From positions 1 to 64,000 of the forward strand of contig NZ_JANUGU010000002.1 in NCBI RefSeq assembly GCF_024753145.1: DNA of 64,000 nt. The letters run 5' to 3'. Of the stretch, positions 1-8,356 are shown piece after piece (within the stretch, counting starts at the first letter, position 1; each line of letters begins with the position of its first letter). Source of the stretch: Massilia terrae. Its GTDB lineage: Bacteria > Pseudomonadota > Gammaproteobacteria > Burkholderiales > Burkholderiaceae_D. Both the position numbers and the translations under genes were made by a program. A model generated the notes under the pieces. That model worked only from the letters and a program-made list of their open reading frames with translations. It had not been told where the DNA came from and ran no database searches.

Positions 1-60
1 CGGGGGGGGGGGGGGGGGGCGGGGGGGGGGGGCGCCCCGGGCGGGGGGGCGGGGCCCCCC
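1..60. other. G/C homopolymer stretch at the window edge
   Basis: Almost every base is G, with a few C runs. This is far more extreme than any other part of the window. It lies inside what should be the proline-rich N-terminal part of pcm. The most economical reading is a low-quality contig end or a no-signal poly-G artefact. A real proline-codon run is possible, because the frame stays open on the minus strand. Confidence 0.6.
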
Positions 61-326
61 CAGGCCGGGGTGCGGCCGGCGCTGCCCGTGGTGAACGCGG
101 GCGCGCGCAGCGGCGCGGCGGTCGGCTGGGCATAGGCCGGGGCGCGCGGTCCGGGCTGGAGCGTGGCGCGCGGCACGCCGCCGGCGACCGCGGTGCGGGC
201 CGCGTTCTGGGTCGCGGTCTGCGGCGTGGCCACGGTGGGCGCCGGCGCGGCGTTCTTGCGGCCAGTCCCCGTCACCGACGACAGCGGCAGCGGGAAATTG
301 CCGGGGGCGCCGGACCGGTCCTTCAT
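1..326 (-). CDS. pcm: protein-L-isoaspartate O-methyltransferase, N-terminal fragment (partial)
   Basis: An ATG at 326-324 overlaps the surE stop (ATGA), and the frame stays open to the window edge. About 108 codons are visible. They are rich in Ala, Pro, Thr and Arg (start [17 protein letters not shown]) and match the disordered N-terminal extension that Pcm carries in Oxalobacteraceae. The SAM-binding methyltransferase core lies outside the window, so identity rests on the conserved surE-pcm order (established for Proteobacteria) and translational coupling, not on visible motifs. Pcm repairs isoaspartyl residues in aged proteins. The distal ~20 codons run into the suspect poly-G stretch. 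Confidence 0.6.
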   Translation of the reverse strand, partial: MKDRSGAPGNFPLPLSSVTGTGRKNAAPAPTVATPQTATQNAARTAVAGGVPRATLQPGPRAPAYAQPTAAPLRAPAFTTGSAGRTPAWGGPAPPPGAPPPPAPPPPP

Positions 327-1060
327 GCGAGCTCCCGCGCCAGCTGTTCGAGCTGGGTCCGGTGGGTCAGGTCGATCTGCAGCGGGGTCACCGAGATCTG
401 GCCCTGCGCGGTGGCGTAGAAATCGGTGCCCTCGCCGGCGTCGCGGCACGCGCCGGGCGCGCCGATCCAGAAGATTTCGCGGCCACGGGGGTCCTGCGAG
501 CGGATCACCGGCTCGGCCTGGTGGCGGCGCCCGAGGCGGGTCGGCACCAGCGGGCCCAGCTGCTCATACGGCAGGTTCGGAATGTTCACGTTCAGCAGGT
601 AAGGCGCAGGCAGCGCGTCGAAGCGGCGCAGCACGATCTCGCGCGCCACGCGGGCGGCGGCGTCGACGTGCTCCCAGCCGTGGTGAACCTGCGAGAAGGC
701 GATCGCCGGGATGCCGAACAAATAGGCTTCCGTGGCCGCCGCGACCGTGCCCGAATACAGCGTGTCGTCGCCCATGTTCTGGCCGTTGTTGATGCCGGAG
801 ACGACCAGGTCGGGACGGAAATCGAGCATGCCCGTCAGGGCCACGTGGACGCAGTCCGTGGGCGTGCCGTTGACGAAGTAAAAGCCGTTGGCGGCCTTGC
901 TGACGGACAGCGGCCGGTCCAGCGACAGCGAGTTCGAGGCGCCGGAACGGTTGCTGTCCGGCGCCACGACGGTGATGTCGGCAACGGCGGCAAGCGCCTC
1001 GGCCAGGGCATCGATGCCGGGTGCGAGGTAACCGTCGTCATTACTGATTAGGATGCGCAT
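323..1060 (-). CDS. surE: 5'/3'-nucleotidase SurE
   Basis: The 245-residue product has the usual SurE length. It opens with RILISNDDG, whose paired Asp residues bind the catalytic divalent metal. The conserved Asn/Ser region (SGASNSLS, then [13 protein letters not shown]) follows. SurE is a cytosolic metal-dependent phosphatase acting on nucleoside 5'- and 3'-monophosphates and short polyphosphates. It is typically linked to stationary-phase survival and co-transcribed with pcm, as seen here by the ATGA overlap. The ATG is the first codon before the conserved N-terminus. Confidence 0.95.
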   Translation of the reverse strand: MRILISNDDGYLAPGIDALAEALAAVADITVVAPDSNRSGASNSLSLDRPLSVSKAANGFYFVNGTPTDCVHVALTGMLDFRPDLVVSGINNGQNMGDDTLYSGTVAAATEAYLFGIPAIAFSQVHHGWEHVDAAARVAREIVLRRFDALPAPYLLNVNIPNLPYEQLGPLVPTRLGRRHQAEPVIRSQDPRGREIFWIGAPGACRDAGEGTDFYATAQGQISVTPLQIDLTHRTQLEQLARELA

Positions 1061-1186
1061 ACAGCGATTTTACCTGAAGCAACGCCGCCATCGCTCGTTC
1101 AGCGCCAACATAACTAACACTTAATACCCTGACTTTACTATTCAGAAACCTCCTGTAACAAGTTGGTAACGCTCTTGCCGATGGGT

Positions 1187-3457
1187 TCAGCGCATGGCCA
1201 GCGGCCGCCCGGTGCCGGCCTCGAACAAGGCGCCTTCGAGGCAGGTGACCTCCTCTTCCTTGAACGAAATCCAGGCGTCCTTATCCTCGTTTTGTAAATA
1301 CACCTGCTTGATCATCTTGGCGCCGCGCCGGCGCAGCGGATGCGCGACACTGGGCCGCAGGATCACCTTGCGCAGGCTGTCGGCCAGGGCGCGGGCCTCG
1401 CGCGCGCTGCGGTTGTCGATCAGGCGCTGCAGCTGTGCCAGCTTGTCGTCGAGCGATTCGCCCGCGCCCAGTTCCCCCAGATCGGCCAGCGTGTGGCGCT
1501 GCCCGGGCGCGAACGCCTCGTGCGGCCCGGACGGGATCGAGTGGATGGCCTGCAATCCCCTGCTCACCTGCTGCACGCTCTCCTCTATCCGGGCAGCCAG
1601 GCGCAGCGGGACGCTGGGCGCGTCGGGCGGCGCGGGACCGAAGCGCCGCGCGCGGGCCTGGGCCAGCGTCTCCTGCATGCCGCGCACGGCGTCGAGGTCG
1701 CCCTGGGCCGCGAAGATTTCCGCCAGCACCTCGCGCGCCTGCGTGGTGGCGGCCGCGTCATGGCCGGCATGGCGCTCGCGCGCGCGCAGCACGTCTTCCT
1801 GCAGCTTGCGGGCATGCGCCAGGTCGCCCAGTTCGCACAGCAGCGCGGCCAGCTGCTCGGTGCAGCGCAGCGTGTCCTCGTGCTCGGTGCCAAGCAGGCG
1901 CTGGCGGCCTTCGAGCACGCGCTCGTACAGGGCGCGCGCCCGGCTCAGCTCGCCCTTGCGCCGCAGCGTGTCGGCCTGCGCCGCGACGCTGTCGAGCGTG
2001 GCCATGTGGCCGGCGCCGTGGCGCGCTTCGCAGCTGTCGGCGATGTGCGCCTGCAGTTCCAGCGCCTGCTCGACGTCGCCGAGCCGGGCCAGCGTGGCGG
2101 CCAGCGCGGCGCCGGCGGCCAGCGTGTCCGGATGATCCGCGCCCAGCACGCGGGTGCTGTCTTCCACCAGCATCTGCATCATGAAGCGCGCCTCGTCCAG
2201 CTTGCCGCCGTCGCGCAGCAGGGCCGCCAGCGCAGCGCGGGCGCAGCGGGTTTCCGCCGCATCGTTGCCAAGCTGGCGCTGGCGCAGTGCCAGGCTCTCT
2301 TCCAGCAATTCCTGCGCCTGGCGCGCACGGCCCTGCTCGCGGTACAGCGCGCCGAGGGCGGCCAGGTCGCGCGCCAGCGCCACCCCGGCCGCGTCGGCGC
2401 CGGCCTCGGGACCGGCGCGCGCCGCCTCGACCGCCGCCAGCAGTTCGATCTCGGCGCGCGCTTGCCACGGGAAGCGTCCGGGCGCGACCCAGGCCAACAG
2501 GGTCTCGAAGCTGCGCGTCAGCGAGAAGCGGTCGGGATCGGCTTCGGGATGCAGGCCGAGATGTTCGCCGCCCGCGGTGGCGCTGGCCAGCTGCAGCTGC
2601 ACTTCGTCGAGATAGCTGTCAAGCGAGAGCCGGGCCAGGCCGTAGCAGGCGCGCAGCAGCTGTTCCAGCGCTGCCTGGTAGCCCGGCACGCCCTTGTGCG
2701 GATCGCCGCGCCGCCACAGCATGCGGCGCGCGCTGTCGCCGCTGTCGACCGCGCAGGGCAGCGGATACACCAGCAAGGGCCGCTGCTCCTCCTCGTGGCT
2801 GCAGCGGTAGTCGATGGCGCGCATGACCACGCCGGCCATGCCGTCCAAGCTGCGCTGGTTGGGCGTGAACAGGCCGACCAGCTTGTCCGGCAGCAGCGTG
2901 GTGCACACCGACACCGCGGCCGAGCGCCCGCCGCGCGCATCCACCAGCACGTGCTGAAAATGCTGCGCGAGGTGGGCGGCGAAACCACGGAACAGCGCCG
3001 GGCAGGCGGCGAACAGGCCGTCCCAGTCCATGCGGTCGGCGCGCTCGCCGTAGCTGTCGTCGAACACGCCGGCGCGCATCAGGTACAGCGGGCGGCTGTC
3101 GTCGACCCGCTCGATGTAGGCTTCCCAGTCGATCGCCTCGAGCGCGAGCTGCGCGCGTTCCTCGTCGCCGGCTTCGGGATGGGTGCGCGCCAGGCTGTCC
3201 AGCTGCTCGCGGCAGGCGCCGAAATATTCCAGCACGCCGGGCCGCTGGCCGCCCCGGCCGAACAGCTGGTGCAGGGCAGGCGCCTCGGTGTCCCAGTCGA
3301 TCATCAGCACCGGCACGGTCGCGTTCTGCCTGCTCGCCAGCAGCACCGCCATGCTGCACAGCGCGACACTGCGGGCGGTGCCACTTTCGTAGGAATAGAA
3401 AGTGGTCACGGCGCCGGGCGCGCTGATGGGCGGAAGCGTTATGCGATTAATTTCCAT
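1187..3457 (-). CDS. KGGVGR-like ATPase-domain protein with tetratricopeptide repeats
   Basis: The product has 756 residues. The N-terminal ~330 residues resemble the SIMIBI/ParA-like KGGVGR-variant NTPases: a first strand and P-loop position at residues 19-32 (FYSYESGTARS), a DWDTEAPAL element near residue 55, and LVDARGG as the Walker B strand. The P-loop is degenerate: family members have KGG-(V/T)-GR, whereas here the signature lysine position is Glu and a Gly is Ala, so ATP hydrolysis is doubtful. Residues ~360-600 form kinesin-light-chain-type TPRs with the spacer signature LG-x-(D/E)H-x-DTL. The C-terminal ~150 residues have no recognised domain. The start follows AGGAGCAAC, 9 bp after the TIR gene, so the two are coupled. 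I infer a sensor or scaffold partner of the TIR protein. Confidence 0.75.
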   Translation of the reverse strand: MEINRITLPPISAPGAVTTFYSYESGTARSVALCSMAVLLASRQNATVPVLMIDWDTEAPALHQLFGRGGQRPGVLEYFGACREQLDSLARTHPEAGDEERAQLALEAIDWEAYIERVDDSRPLYLMRAGVFDDSYGERADRMDWDGLFAACPALFRGFAAHLAQHFQHVLVDARGGRSAAVSVCTTLLPDKLVGLFTPNQRSLDGMAGVVMRAIDYRCSHEEEQRPLLVYPLPCAVDSGDSARRMLWRRGDPHKGVPGYQAALEQLLRACYGLARLSLDSYLDEVQLQLASATAGGEHLGLHPEADPDRFSLTRSFETLLAWVAPGRFPWQARAEIELLAAVEAARAGPEAGADAAGVALARDLAALGALYREQGRARQAQELLEESLALRQRQLGNDAAETRCARAALAALLRDGGKLDEARFMMQMLVEDSTRVLGADHPDTLAAGAALAATLARLGDVEQALELQAHIADSCEARHGAGHMATLDSVAAQADTLRRKGELSRARALYERVLEGRQRLLGTEHEDTLRCTEQLAALLCELGDLAHARKLQEDVLRARERHAGHDAAATTQAREVLAEIFAAQGDLDAVRGMQETLAQARARRFGPAPPDAPSVPLRLAARIEESVQQVSRGLQAIHSIPSGPHEAFAPGQRHTLADLGELGAGESLDDKLAQLQRLIDNRSAREARALADSLRKVILRPSVAHPLRRRGAKMIKQVYLQNEDKDAWISFKEEEVTCLEGALFEAGTGRPLAMR

Positions 3458-3466
3458 GTTGCTCCT

Positions 3467-4075
3467 CTATTTTTTTGGGAAGGTCAGAACCGCTTGTTCT
3501 CGCCACTCGGGTGGGACATCGGGGAGCACGAATCGGTTGCAGTCATGTCCCGGCGGCGTGTACATTTTTTGGTATTGGTAGTGGGCGGCGATGCGCTTGA
3601 CCATCTTGTCGATGTCGGGCAGGAAGTCCGGGTTGGACTTGATGTCGGCGGTGGCCATCGTGAAGTGCGAGAAGTCCACGTACAGGCTGGACTCCGTGAC
3701 CTGCGGCGGCAGGCGGTCGGGATGGCGGGTCATGATGACCGGGATGATCAGGTGGCTGGGCATCGGGTACCAGCCGCTGCGTTCCTCCTCGAGCTTGCGC
3801 ATGGCGGCGTATTCGCGGCGGGTGTAGGCATGCGCCTCGTACTTGGGTGTGTAAATGAGGATCATGCAGACGCTCTCGCACATCGCGCGGGCGATCTTGC
3901 GGTCGAGGTCATCGCCGCCGCCGAGTTGTTCGGTGTCGACGAACAGCTCGTCTTCGTTGTCGAAATACGGCTCGAGATAGCAGCGCAAGGCATCGGCCAG
4001 CGCTGCCTTGAACTTGTTCATCAGGTCGTGTTTGCCGTGGGCATAGCTGAAGAAACAGCCGTAACGGATCGCCAT
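3467..4075 (-). CDS. TIR-domain protein, putative NADase effector
   Basis: The 202-residue product begins with a TIR box 1 (YGCFFSYAHG, residues 5-14). An acidic BB-loop region (residues 39-56) follows, then a strand ICILIY-like at 69-76 with YEAHAYTRREY. Glu88 there aligns with the catalytic glutamate of NAD-cleaving TIR domains. The C-terminal half holds the remaining strands and helices and no membrane segment. An in-frame TTG 15 bp upstream is possible, but the ATG at 4075 has the better SD (GCGGGGGG) and puts box 1 at the usual distance from the start. The gene directly precedes the TPR-ATPase with 9 bp between them. The pairing resembles the FxsC-type TIR and TPR partners of actinobacterial clusters (family knowledge). 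A role in abortive infection is inference. Confidence 0.75.
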   Translation of the reverse strand: MAIRYGCFFSYAHGKHDLMNKFKAALADALRCYLEPYFDNEDELFVDTEQLGGGDDLDRKIARAMCESVCMILIYTPKYEAHAYTRREYAAMRKLEEERSGWYPMPSHLIIPVIMTRHPDRLPPQVTESSLYVDFSHFTMATADIKSNPDFLPDIDKMVKRIAAHYQYQKMYTPPGHDCNRFVLPDVPPEWREQAVLTFPKK

Positions 4076-4188
4076 TTCATCCCCCCGCAAAATATGCTCA
4101 CTGGCGCGCTCGCACCCGCAACTTTAACAAGGTGGGGATGGGGGATTTTGCGGGTGCACAAACGGCCGGGGGCGCGTGCAATCAGGCA

Positions 4189-4308
4189 CGTCGTCCCGGC
4201 GCAGGCCGGGATCCATCGCCCCGTTGGGCAGTCGACATGTCGAACGCCGCAGGCCCGCAAACCCAGCATGGGTCACGGCGGGAACGCCGGGTCCGGAGCC
4301 GGGACGAC
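4189..4308. repeat. dispersed inverted repeat, copy 1 (paired halves)
   Basis: The left half (4189-4216, cgtcgtcccggcgcagg...) and a degenerate right half (4268-4308, ending gccgggacgacga) face each other across ~50 bp. The pair fills the gap between the TIR gene and the helicase stop codon. The right half carries extra GC-rich bases absent from other copies. Confidence 0.7.
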
Positions 4309-4313
4309 GATGC

Positions 4314-6377
4314 TTACGTTTGCGACTTATTCTGCTGGCCGGCCGGATGGGTGTGGAAGAACTCGATGACTTCTTCCTGAACACGGGTACGCTTGAACGG
4401 CGGCAGGCTCTGCCAGATGCGCCTTCCGTACGGCTTGGAAATGATGCGCGGATCGCAGATCATCAGCACGCCGCAATCCTCGACGTCGCGGATCAATCGT
4501 CCCGCGCCCTGCTTCAAGGTAATGATGGCTTCCGGCAGCTGATGGTGCATGAAGCCGTTCATGCCCTTCTTCTCCATCACCTCGATGCGCGCGGCCAGCA
4601 CCGGATCGTCCGGCGGCGCGAACGGCAGCTTGTCGATGATGACCAGCGACAGCGCATCGCCGCGCACGTCCACGCCTTCCCAGAAACTCTGGCTTCCCAC
4701 CAGCACCGCATTGCCCGCGTTGCGGAAGGAATCGAGCAGCTCGGTGCGCCCGCGCTCGCCCTGCACGAACAGCGGAAAATTCAGCCCGCGCACCTCGAAT
4801 TCGGCACGCAGTCTTTCCGCCACGCGATTGACCGCGCGAATGGTCGTGCACAGGAAGAAGGTGCGCCCGCCGGCCGCCTCGATCACCGGCAGCGCGCAAT
4901 CGACCACCGCATCCGTGTAGCCCATCGCGTTCGGTTCCGGCAAGCCGGTCGGCACGTACAGGATGCCCTGCTCCTGGTAATTGAACGGGCTGGGCCAGGT
5001 CTGGGCCGGCTCCCCGGTCAGCCCCATCTGCGCGGCGAAATGCTTGAAGTCGTTCTTCACCGCCAGCGTGGCCGAGGTGAAGATCCAGCTGCGCGGCGTG
5101 CCGGCGCGCTGGCCGGCGAAGATCGGCGCGATCGACAGTGGCGTCTTGTGCATCTGCAGCGAGGACGAGAAGGCCTCGACCCACAGCACGGCCTGGTCGC
5201 CCTCGACGTCCTTGCCCTTGCCGTCCGGCTTCCATTCGTCGAGCGAGGCCGCCAGTTCGACCGCGCGCACGCGGCATTGCTCCACCGACTCGGCACGCTC
5301 GGCCTGCCCTTCCAGCACGTCGATCATGCCGGCCAGCTCCTCCTTGAGCTTGTCCAGCGCCGGGAAGAACGGCGAGCTGGGCGCGATCTGCGGCAGCGAC
5401 AGGCGCATGCTGTCCTGCGGGAAGGTCAGGCGCAGGTCGCGCGCCGCCTTCTCGACCACGGTGACGACTTTCGCCCAGTCGGCGCCGCCGCGCGCATGCG
5501 CGAGGCCTTCGGCCAGCACGTCGCGGCACAGCTCCAGCACCTGCGAGGTCGATACGCTCTTGCCGAAGAACAGGGTCGCCGTGTCCGGCAGCTGGTGCGC
5601 CTCGTCGAAGATGATGGTGTTGGCCGACGGCAGCAGCTCGGCCACGCCGGTATCCTTCAGCGCCACGTCGGCGAAGAACAGGTGATGGTTGACCACCACC
5701 ACGTCGGCCTGCTGCGCCTCGCGGCGCGCCTTCATCACGAAGCAGTCCTGGTAGTACTGGCACTCCTGGCCCATGCAGGTGTCGCGGGTGGAAGTGACCA
5801 GGTTCCACACGCTGGCCGTTTCCGGCACCTTGGTCAGCTCGGCCTTGTCGCCCGAGCCGGTCATCTTGATGAAGCGCGAGATCTCGCGCAGGTGCCCGAC
5901 GTCGTCGCGCGAGGTCAGGCGCCCGTTCTGCAGCGTGCGCTCCAGGTGGAAGTGGCAGACGTAGTTCGAGCGGCCCTTGAGCAGCGCCACCGACACCGGC
6001 GCGCGCAAGGCCATCCGCACGTTCGGAATGTCGCGCAGGAACAACTGGTCCTGCAGATTCTTGGTGCCGGTCGACACGATGGTCTTGCCGCCCCACAGCA
6101 GGGCCGGCACCAGGTAGGCGAAGGTCTTGCCGGTGCCGGTGCCCGCCTCCGCCATCAGGGTCGATTGGTTCGCGATCGCGTTCGCCACCGCCTTGGCCAT
6201 TTCGGTCTGCGACTGGCGCGGCTTGAACGCGCCCACCGCGGGCGCGAGCGGGCCGCCGGCGCCGAACAGCCGGTCGATCTCGGCATCGTATTTGCCGGGC
6301 GGCGCCTCAAGCACGGAGGAAAGCGATGGGCCGGGCTCGCCGGCTTCGGCGCCCGGTGCGGGAAGATGGTCAGTCAA
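4314..6377 (-). CDS. ATP-dependent DNA helicase, DinG/YoaA family (XPD-like)
   Basis: The 687-residue product is a superfamily 2 iron-sulphur helicase. It shows a Q-motif region (KPRQSQTEMA, ~52), Walker A (AEAGTGTGKTF, ~76-86), and a cysteine set consistent with a [4Fe-4S] cluster (VCHFHLER near 138, then CMGQECQYYQDC near 190-205). The Walker B/DEAH box (FDEAHQLPD) and a C-terminal helicase lobe ending in QGAGRLIRD follow. Such helicases unwind damaged or R-loop-containing DNA 5' to 3'. The gene could be dinG or yoaA; I cannot separate them. The start is uncertain: TTG at 6377 is the outermost option, with a weak SD. Confidence 0.9.
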   Translation of the reverse strand: MTDHLPAPGAEAGEPGPSLSSVLEAPPGKYDAEIDRLFGAGGPLAPAVGAFKPRQSQTEMAKAVANAIANQSTLMAEAGTGTGKTFAYLVPALLWGGKTIVSTGTKNLQDQLFLRDIPNVRMALRAPVSVALLKGRSNYVCHFHLERTLQNGRLTSRDDVGHLREISRFIKMTGSGDKAELTKVPETASVWNLVTSTRDTCMGQECQYYQDCFVMKARREAQQADVVVVNHHLFFADVALKDTGVAELLPSANTIIFDEAHQLPDTATLFFGKSVSTSQVLELCRDVLAEGLAHARGGADWAKVVTVVEKAARDLRLTFPQDSMRLSLPQIAPSSPFFPALDKLKEELAGMIDVLEGQAERAESVEQCRVRAVELAASLDEWKPDGKGKDVEGDQAVLWVEAFSSSLQMHKTPLSIAPIFAGQRAGTPRSWIFTSATLAVKNDFKHFAAQMGLTGEPAQTWPSPFNYQEQGILYVPTGLPEPNAMGYTDAVVDCALPVIEAAGGRTFFLCTTIRAVNRVAERLRAEFEVRGLNFPLFVQGERGRTELLDSFRNAGNAVLVGSQSFWEGVDVRGDALSLVIIDKLPFAPPDDPVLAARIEVMEKKGMNGFMHHQLPEAIITLKQGAGRLIRDVEDCGVLMICDPRIISKPYGRRIWQSLPPFKRTRVQEEVIEFFHTHPAGQQNKSQT

Positions 6378-6397
6378 CTCAGGAACCTGGTGTGGAC

Positions 6398-6595
6398 TCA
6401 GGCCGGCACGTCCGGCACGAGTTGCATTTTCAGCAGTGTGATGTGGTCTTTCAGCTGCAGTTTACGCTTTTTCAGGCGGCGCAGTTGCAGTTGGTCGGCG
6501 TGGCCGTCAAGCGTCAGCATGGCAATCACCGCGTCGAGGTCGCGGTGTTCCACATCGAGTTCGATTATGCGGCGCTGGATCTCCTGGACGTCCAT
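6398..6595 (-). CDS. YdcH/DUF465 family small protein
   Basis: Starting at the ATG at 6595 gives 65 residues (MDVQEIQRRIIELDVEHRDLD...), the usual length for this family. The sequence is a predicted helical hairpin: an N-terminal helix, a short turn around LTLDGHADQ, and a basic second helix with LRRLKKRKLQLKDHI. A longer frame to 6694 would add 33 poorly conserved residues and is not preferred. Function is unknown. It sits 20 bp upstream of the helicase gene on the same strand and divergent from the PP2C gene. Confidence 0.85.
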   Translation of the reverse strand: MDVQEIQRRIIELDVEHRDLDAVIAMLTLDGHADQLQLRRLKKRKLQLKDHITLLKMQLVPDVPA

Positions 6596-6779
6596 GGCGA
6601 GCTGTTCCCAACAGGTTGTTACAAATAGTTCTGCTGGCGCGGTCCGTTGCCCATTAGAATCAGTGTGGCACAACGTAATGACGACTTGCAACATTTGTGT
6701 TTGTCAGTGCATAGTTTAATCTAGGCTGAGGTTGCCGCCAACAATCATTGGGGCCAGCGGTGACGGAATCGTCAAGTTT

Positions 6780-7586
6780 ATGAGTTCATACAAGATCGAA
6801 GCGGGCACCGCGCAACATATCGGAAGCCGCCCACAGCAGAACGACCGGGTCGCCCTGATGACCGGCGCGCGCGCCCCCGGCTATGTGCTGGCGGTGCTGT
6901 CGGACGGCATCGAAGGCGCCCATGCGTCGGAACAGGTGCTGCACACAGCCAAGCACGTGTTCGACCAGTTCAAGCCGGGGGACCGGCCGAGCCTGGAGCG
7001 GCTAGGCGAGCTGATGCATGAAATCGTCGCCGAAACCAATCTCATCATCAAGATGAACGCGGTCGCGCACAAGCTTGATGCCATGGCCAGCTTCGTCGCG
7101 CTGGTGCTCGGGCCGCACGGCGACGCGGTGTGGGCGCACGTGGGCGATTCGCGGCTGTACCGCTTCGCCGACGGCAAATGCCTGGCGCGCACCAGCGATG
7201 CGGCCTATATCGAGCATCTGCAGGCCAGTGAGAACCTGCCGGCGGAGGCGGCGCGCAACCACCGCAAGTCCACCTTGCTGCTCAATATGATGGGCAATCG
7301 CAGCCGCGAGCCCTTCGTCACCATCGGCGGCGCCACCGGGATCGGGCCGGGCACCGTGTTCGTGCTGGCGTCAGATGGCTTATGGCATTACTTCGCCGAT
7401 GCCGAACTTGGCGCGGCGACCGCGCGGGCGACGCCGCGGCAGGCTTCCGAAATGCTCATCAACAAGGCCAGCGAGCGCTCGCAGGGGCGCTGGGATAATT
7501 GTTCGATGGTGATTGTGAAGCTGGTGAAGCAGGAGGAGCCGGAGGTATCGCTGTCGCGCGCGCCTGTGCGGGCGCCACGCAAGTAA
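6780..7586 (+). CDS. PP2C-type serine/threonine phosphatase
   Basis: The 268-residue product has the bacterial PP2C layout with metal-binding aspartates in order: a QNDRVAL region near residue 22, VLSDGIEGAHAS near 40, WAHVGDSRLYRF near 118, ASDGLWHYF near 200, and DNCSMVIVK near 240. It is a cytosolic Mn/Mg-dependent protein phosphatase with no membrane segment. I take ATG 6780 rather than a TTG 48 bp upstream, because the conserved fold starts at once (SSYKIEAGTAQHIGSRPQQND). No cognate kinase gene is nearby. The gene is followed by a 15-bp-stem inverted repeat that can act as its terminator. Confidence 0.85.
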   Translation: MSSYKIEAGTAQHIGSRPQQNDRVALMTGARAPGYVLAVLSDGIEGAHASEQVLHTAKHVFDQFKPGDRPSLERLGELMHEIVAETNLIIKMNAVAHKLDAMASFVALVLGPHGDAVWAHVGDSRLYRFADGKCLARTSDAAYIEHLQASENLPAEAARNHRKSTLLLNMMGNRSREPFVTIGGATGIGPGTVFVLASDGLWHYFADAELGAATARATPRQASEMLINKASERSQGRWDNCSMVIVKLVKQEEPEVSLSRAPVRAPRK

Positions 7587-7635
7587 AAACCGTCGTTCCC
7601 GAGCTCGCCGGCCGCCTTGGCGGGAACGACGGTTT
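7587..7635. repeat. dispersed inverted repeat, hairpin form (copy 2), possible terminator
   Basis: aaaccgtcgttcccg (7587-7601) is perfectly inverted at 7621-7635, with a 19-nt spacer. The arms are the same core as the other dispersed repeats. It starts directly after the PP2C stop and lies between convergent genes, so it could end transcription from both sides, although the T-tract is only three bases. Confidence 0.7.
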
Positions 7636-7646
7636 CAAGGGTGGGG

Positions 7647-8336
7647 TTACTGACCGTTCGGAGCGGGCTGCTGCTGCGGCGCCTGCCGTAGTGCGTCCGC
7701 CTTCTCGCCCTTCGCCTTCGCTTCCTTGGCGCGCTTTTCCTCCAGGCGCTCGCGCACGCGCCGCTGGCGCTCGTCCGATTCCTTCTTGCGCTCCTCGTAG
7801 GCGCGCACATTGGCCGCGCGCCTGGCGGCGTCGGCGGCTTCCTTCTGCTGCTCCTGCTTGATCTTCGCTTCGTGCTGGGCGACCCGCTCCGTCACCGGCG
7901 AAGGACGCGGCGGCGGCGCTTCGGTGACAGCACGCGGCGGCGCCGGAGGCTGCGCGGCGAGGCGCGCCTCGTCCGCGCGGTACCTGGCATCCGCTTCGGC
8001 CAGCGCACGGTCACGCTCATCGACGCGGACCTGGCGCTTGAAGCGCTCGGCATCGACCTCGATCGCGTGCTGCGCCGCCAGCGCGGTGCGGTGGCGCTCC
8101 TTGGCGTCGTCCAGGCAGCGGGTGACGAAGAACTTCTGGTAGCAGACGCGCTCGCGCTCGACGAAGCGGGCCTCGATCGCGGCCCGTTCCCGGGTCACGG
8201 CGGCCAGGCGCTGGTCGGCTTCCGCCACCGAGGTGGGCGGCGGCATGGTCGGCCCGGCCGCCACCACCGGCTCGTTCGCGCAGCCGGCCAGCAGCAAGCC
8301 GGCGCACAGCGCGGCGGAGAATGCCATCAGTTTCAT
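7647..8336 (-). CDS. lipoprotein with charged coiled-coil tail
   Basis: The 229-residue product starts with a lipoprotein signal (MKLMAFSAALCAGLLLAGC), and the cysteine at ~19 should be lipidated. A Pro-rich linker follows, then a segment with two cysteines (RVCYQKFFVTRCLDDAKERH), then a long Ala/Glu/Lys/Arg-rich region predicted as coiled coil. It resembles short conserved lipoproteins of Burkholderiales whose role is unknown. ATG 8336 is preferred because it follows GAAAGGAC and starts the signal peptide cleanly. It lies 20 bp after the zapE stop, so it is probably in the same operon. An envelope-spanning spacer role is only a guess. Confidence 0.8.
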   Translation of the reverse strand: MKLMAFSAALCAGLLLAGCANEPVVAAGPTMPPPTSVAEADQRLAAVTRERAAIEARFVERERVCYQKFFVTRCLDDAKERHRTALAAQHAIEVDAERFKRQVRVDERDRALAEADARYRADEARLAAQPPAPPRAVTEAPPPRPSPVTERVAQHEAKIKQEQQKEAADAARRAANVRAYEERKKESDERQRRVRERLEEKRAKEAKAKGEKADALRQAPQQQPAPNGQ

Positions 8337-8356
8337 CAAAGTCCTTTCAGCCATCT

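Noticed and set aside
6596..6694. A 33-codon N-terminal extension of the YdcH-like gene
   Set aside because: The extension overlaps the promoter region, is unlike the family, and the ATG at 6595 gives the typical length.
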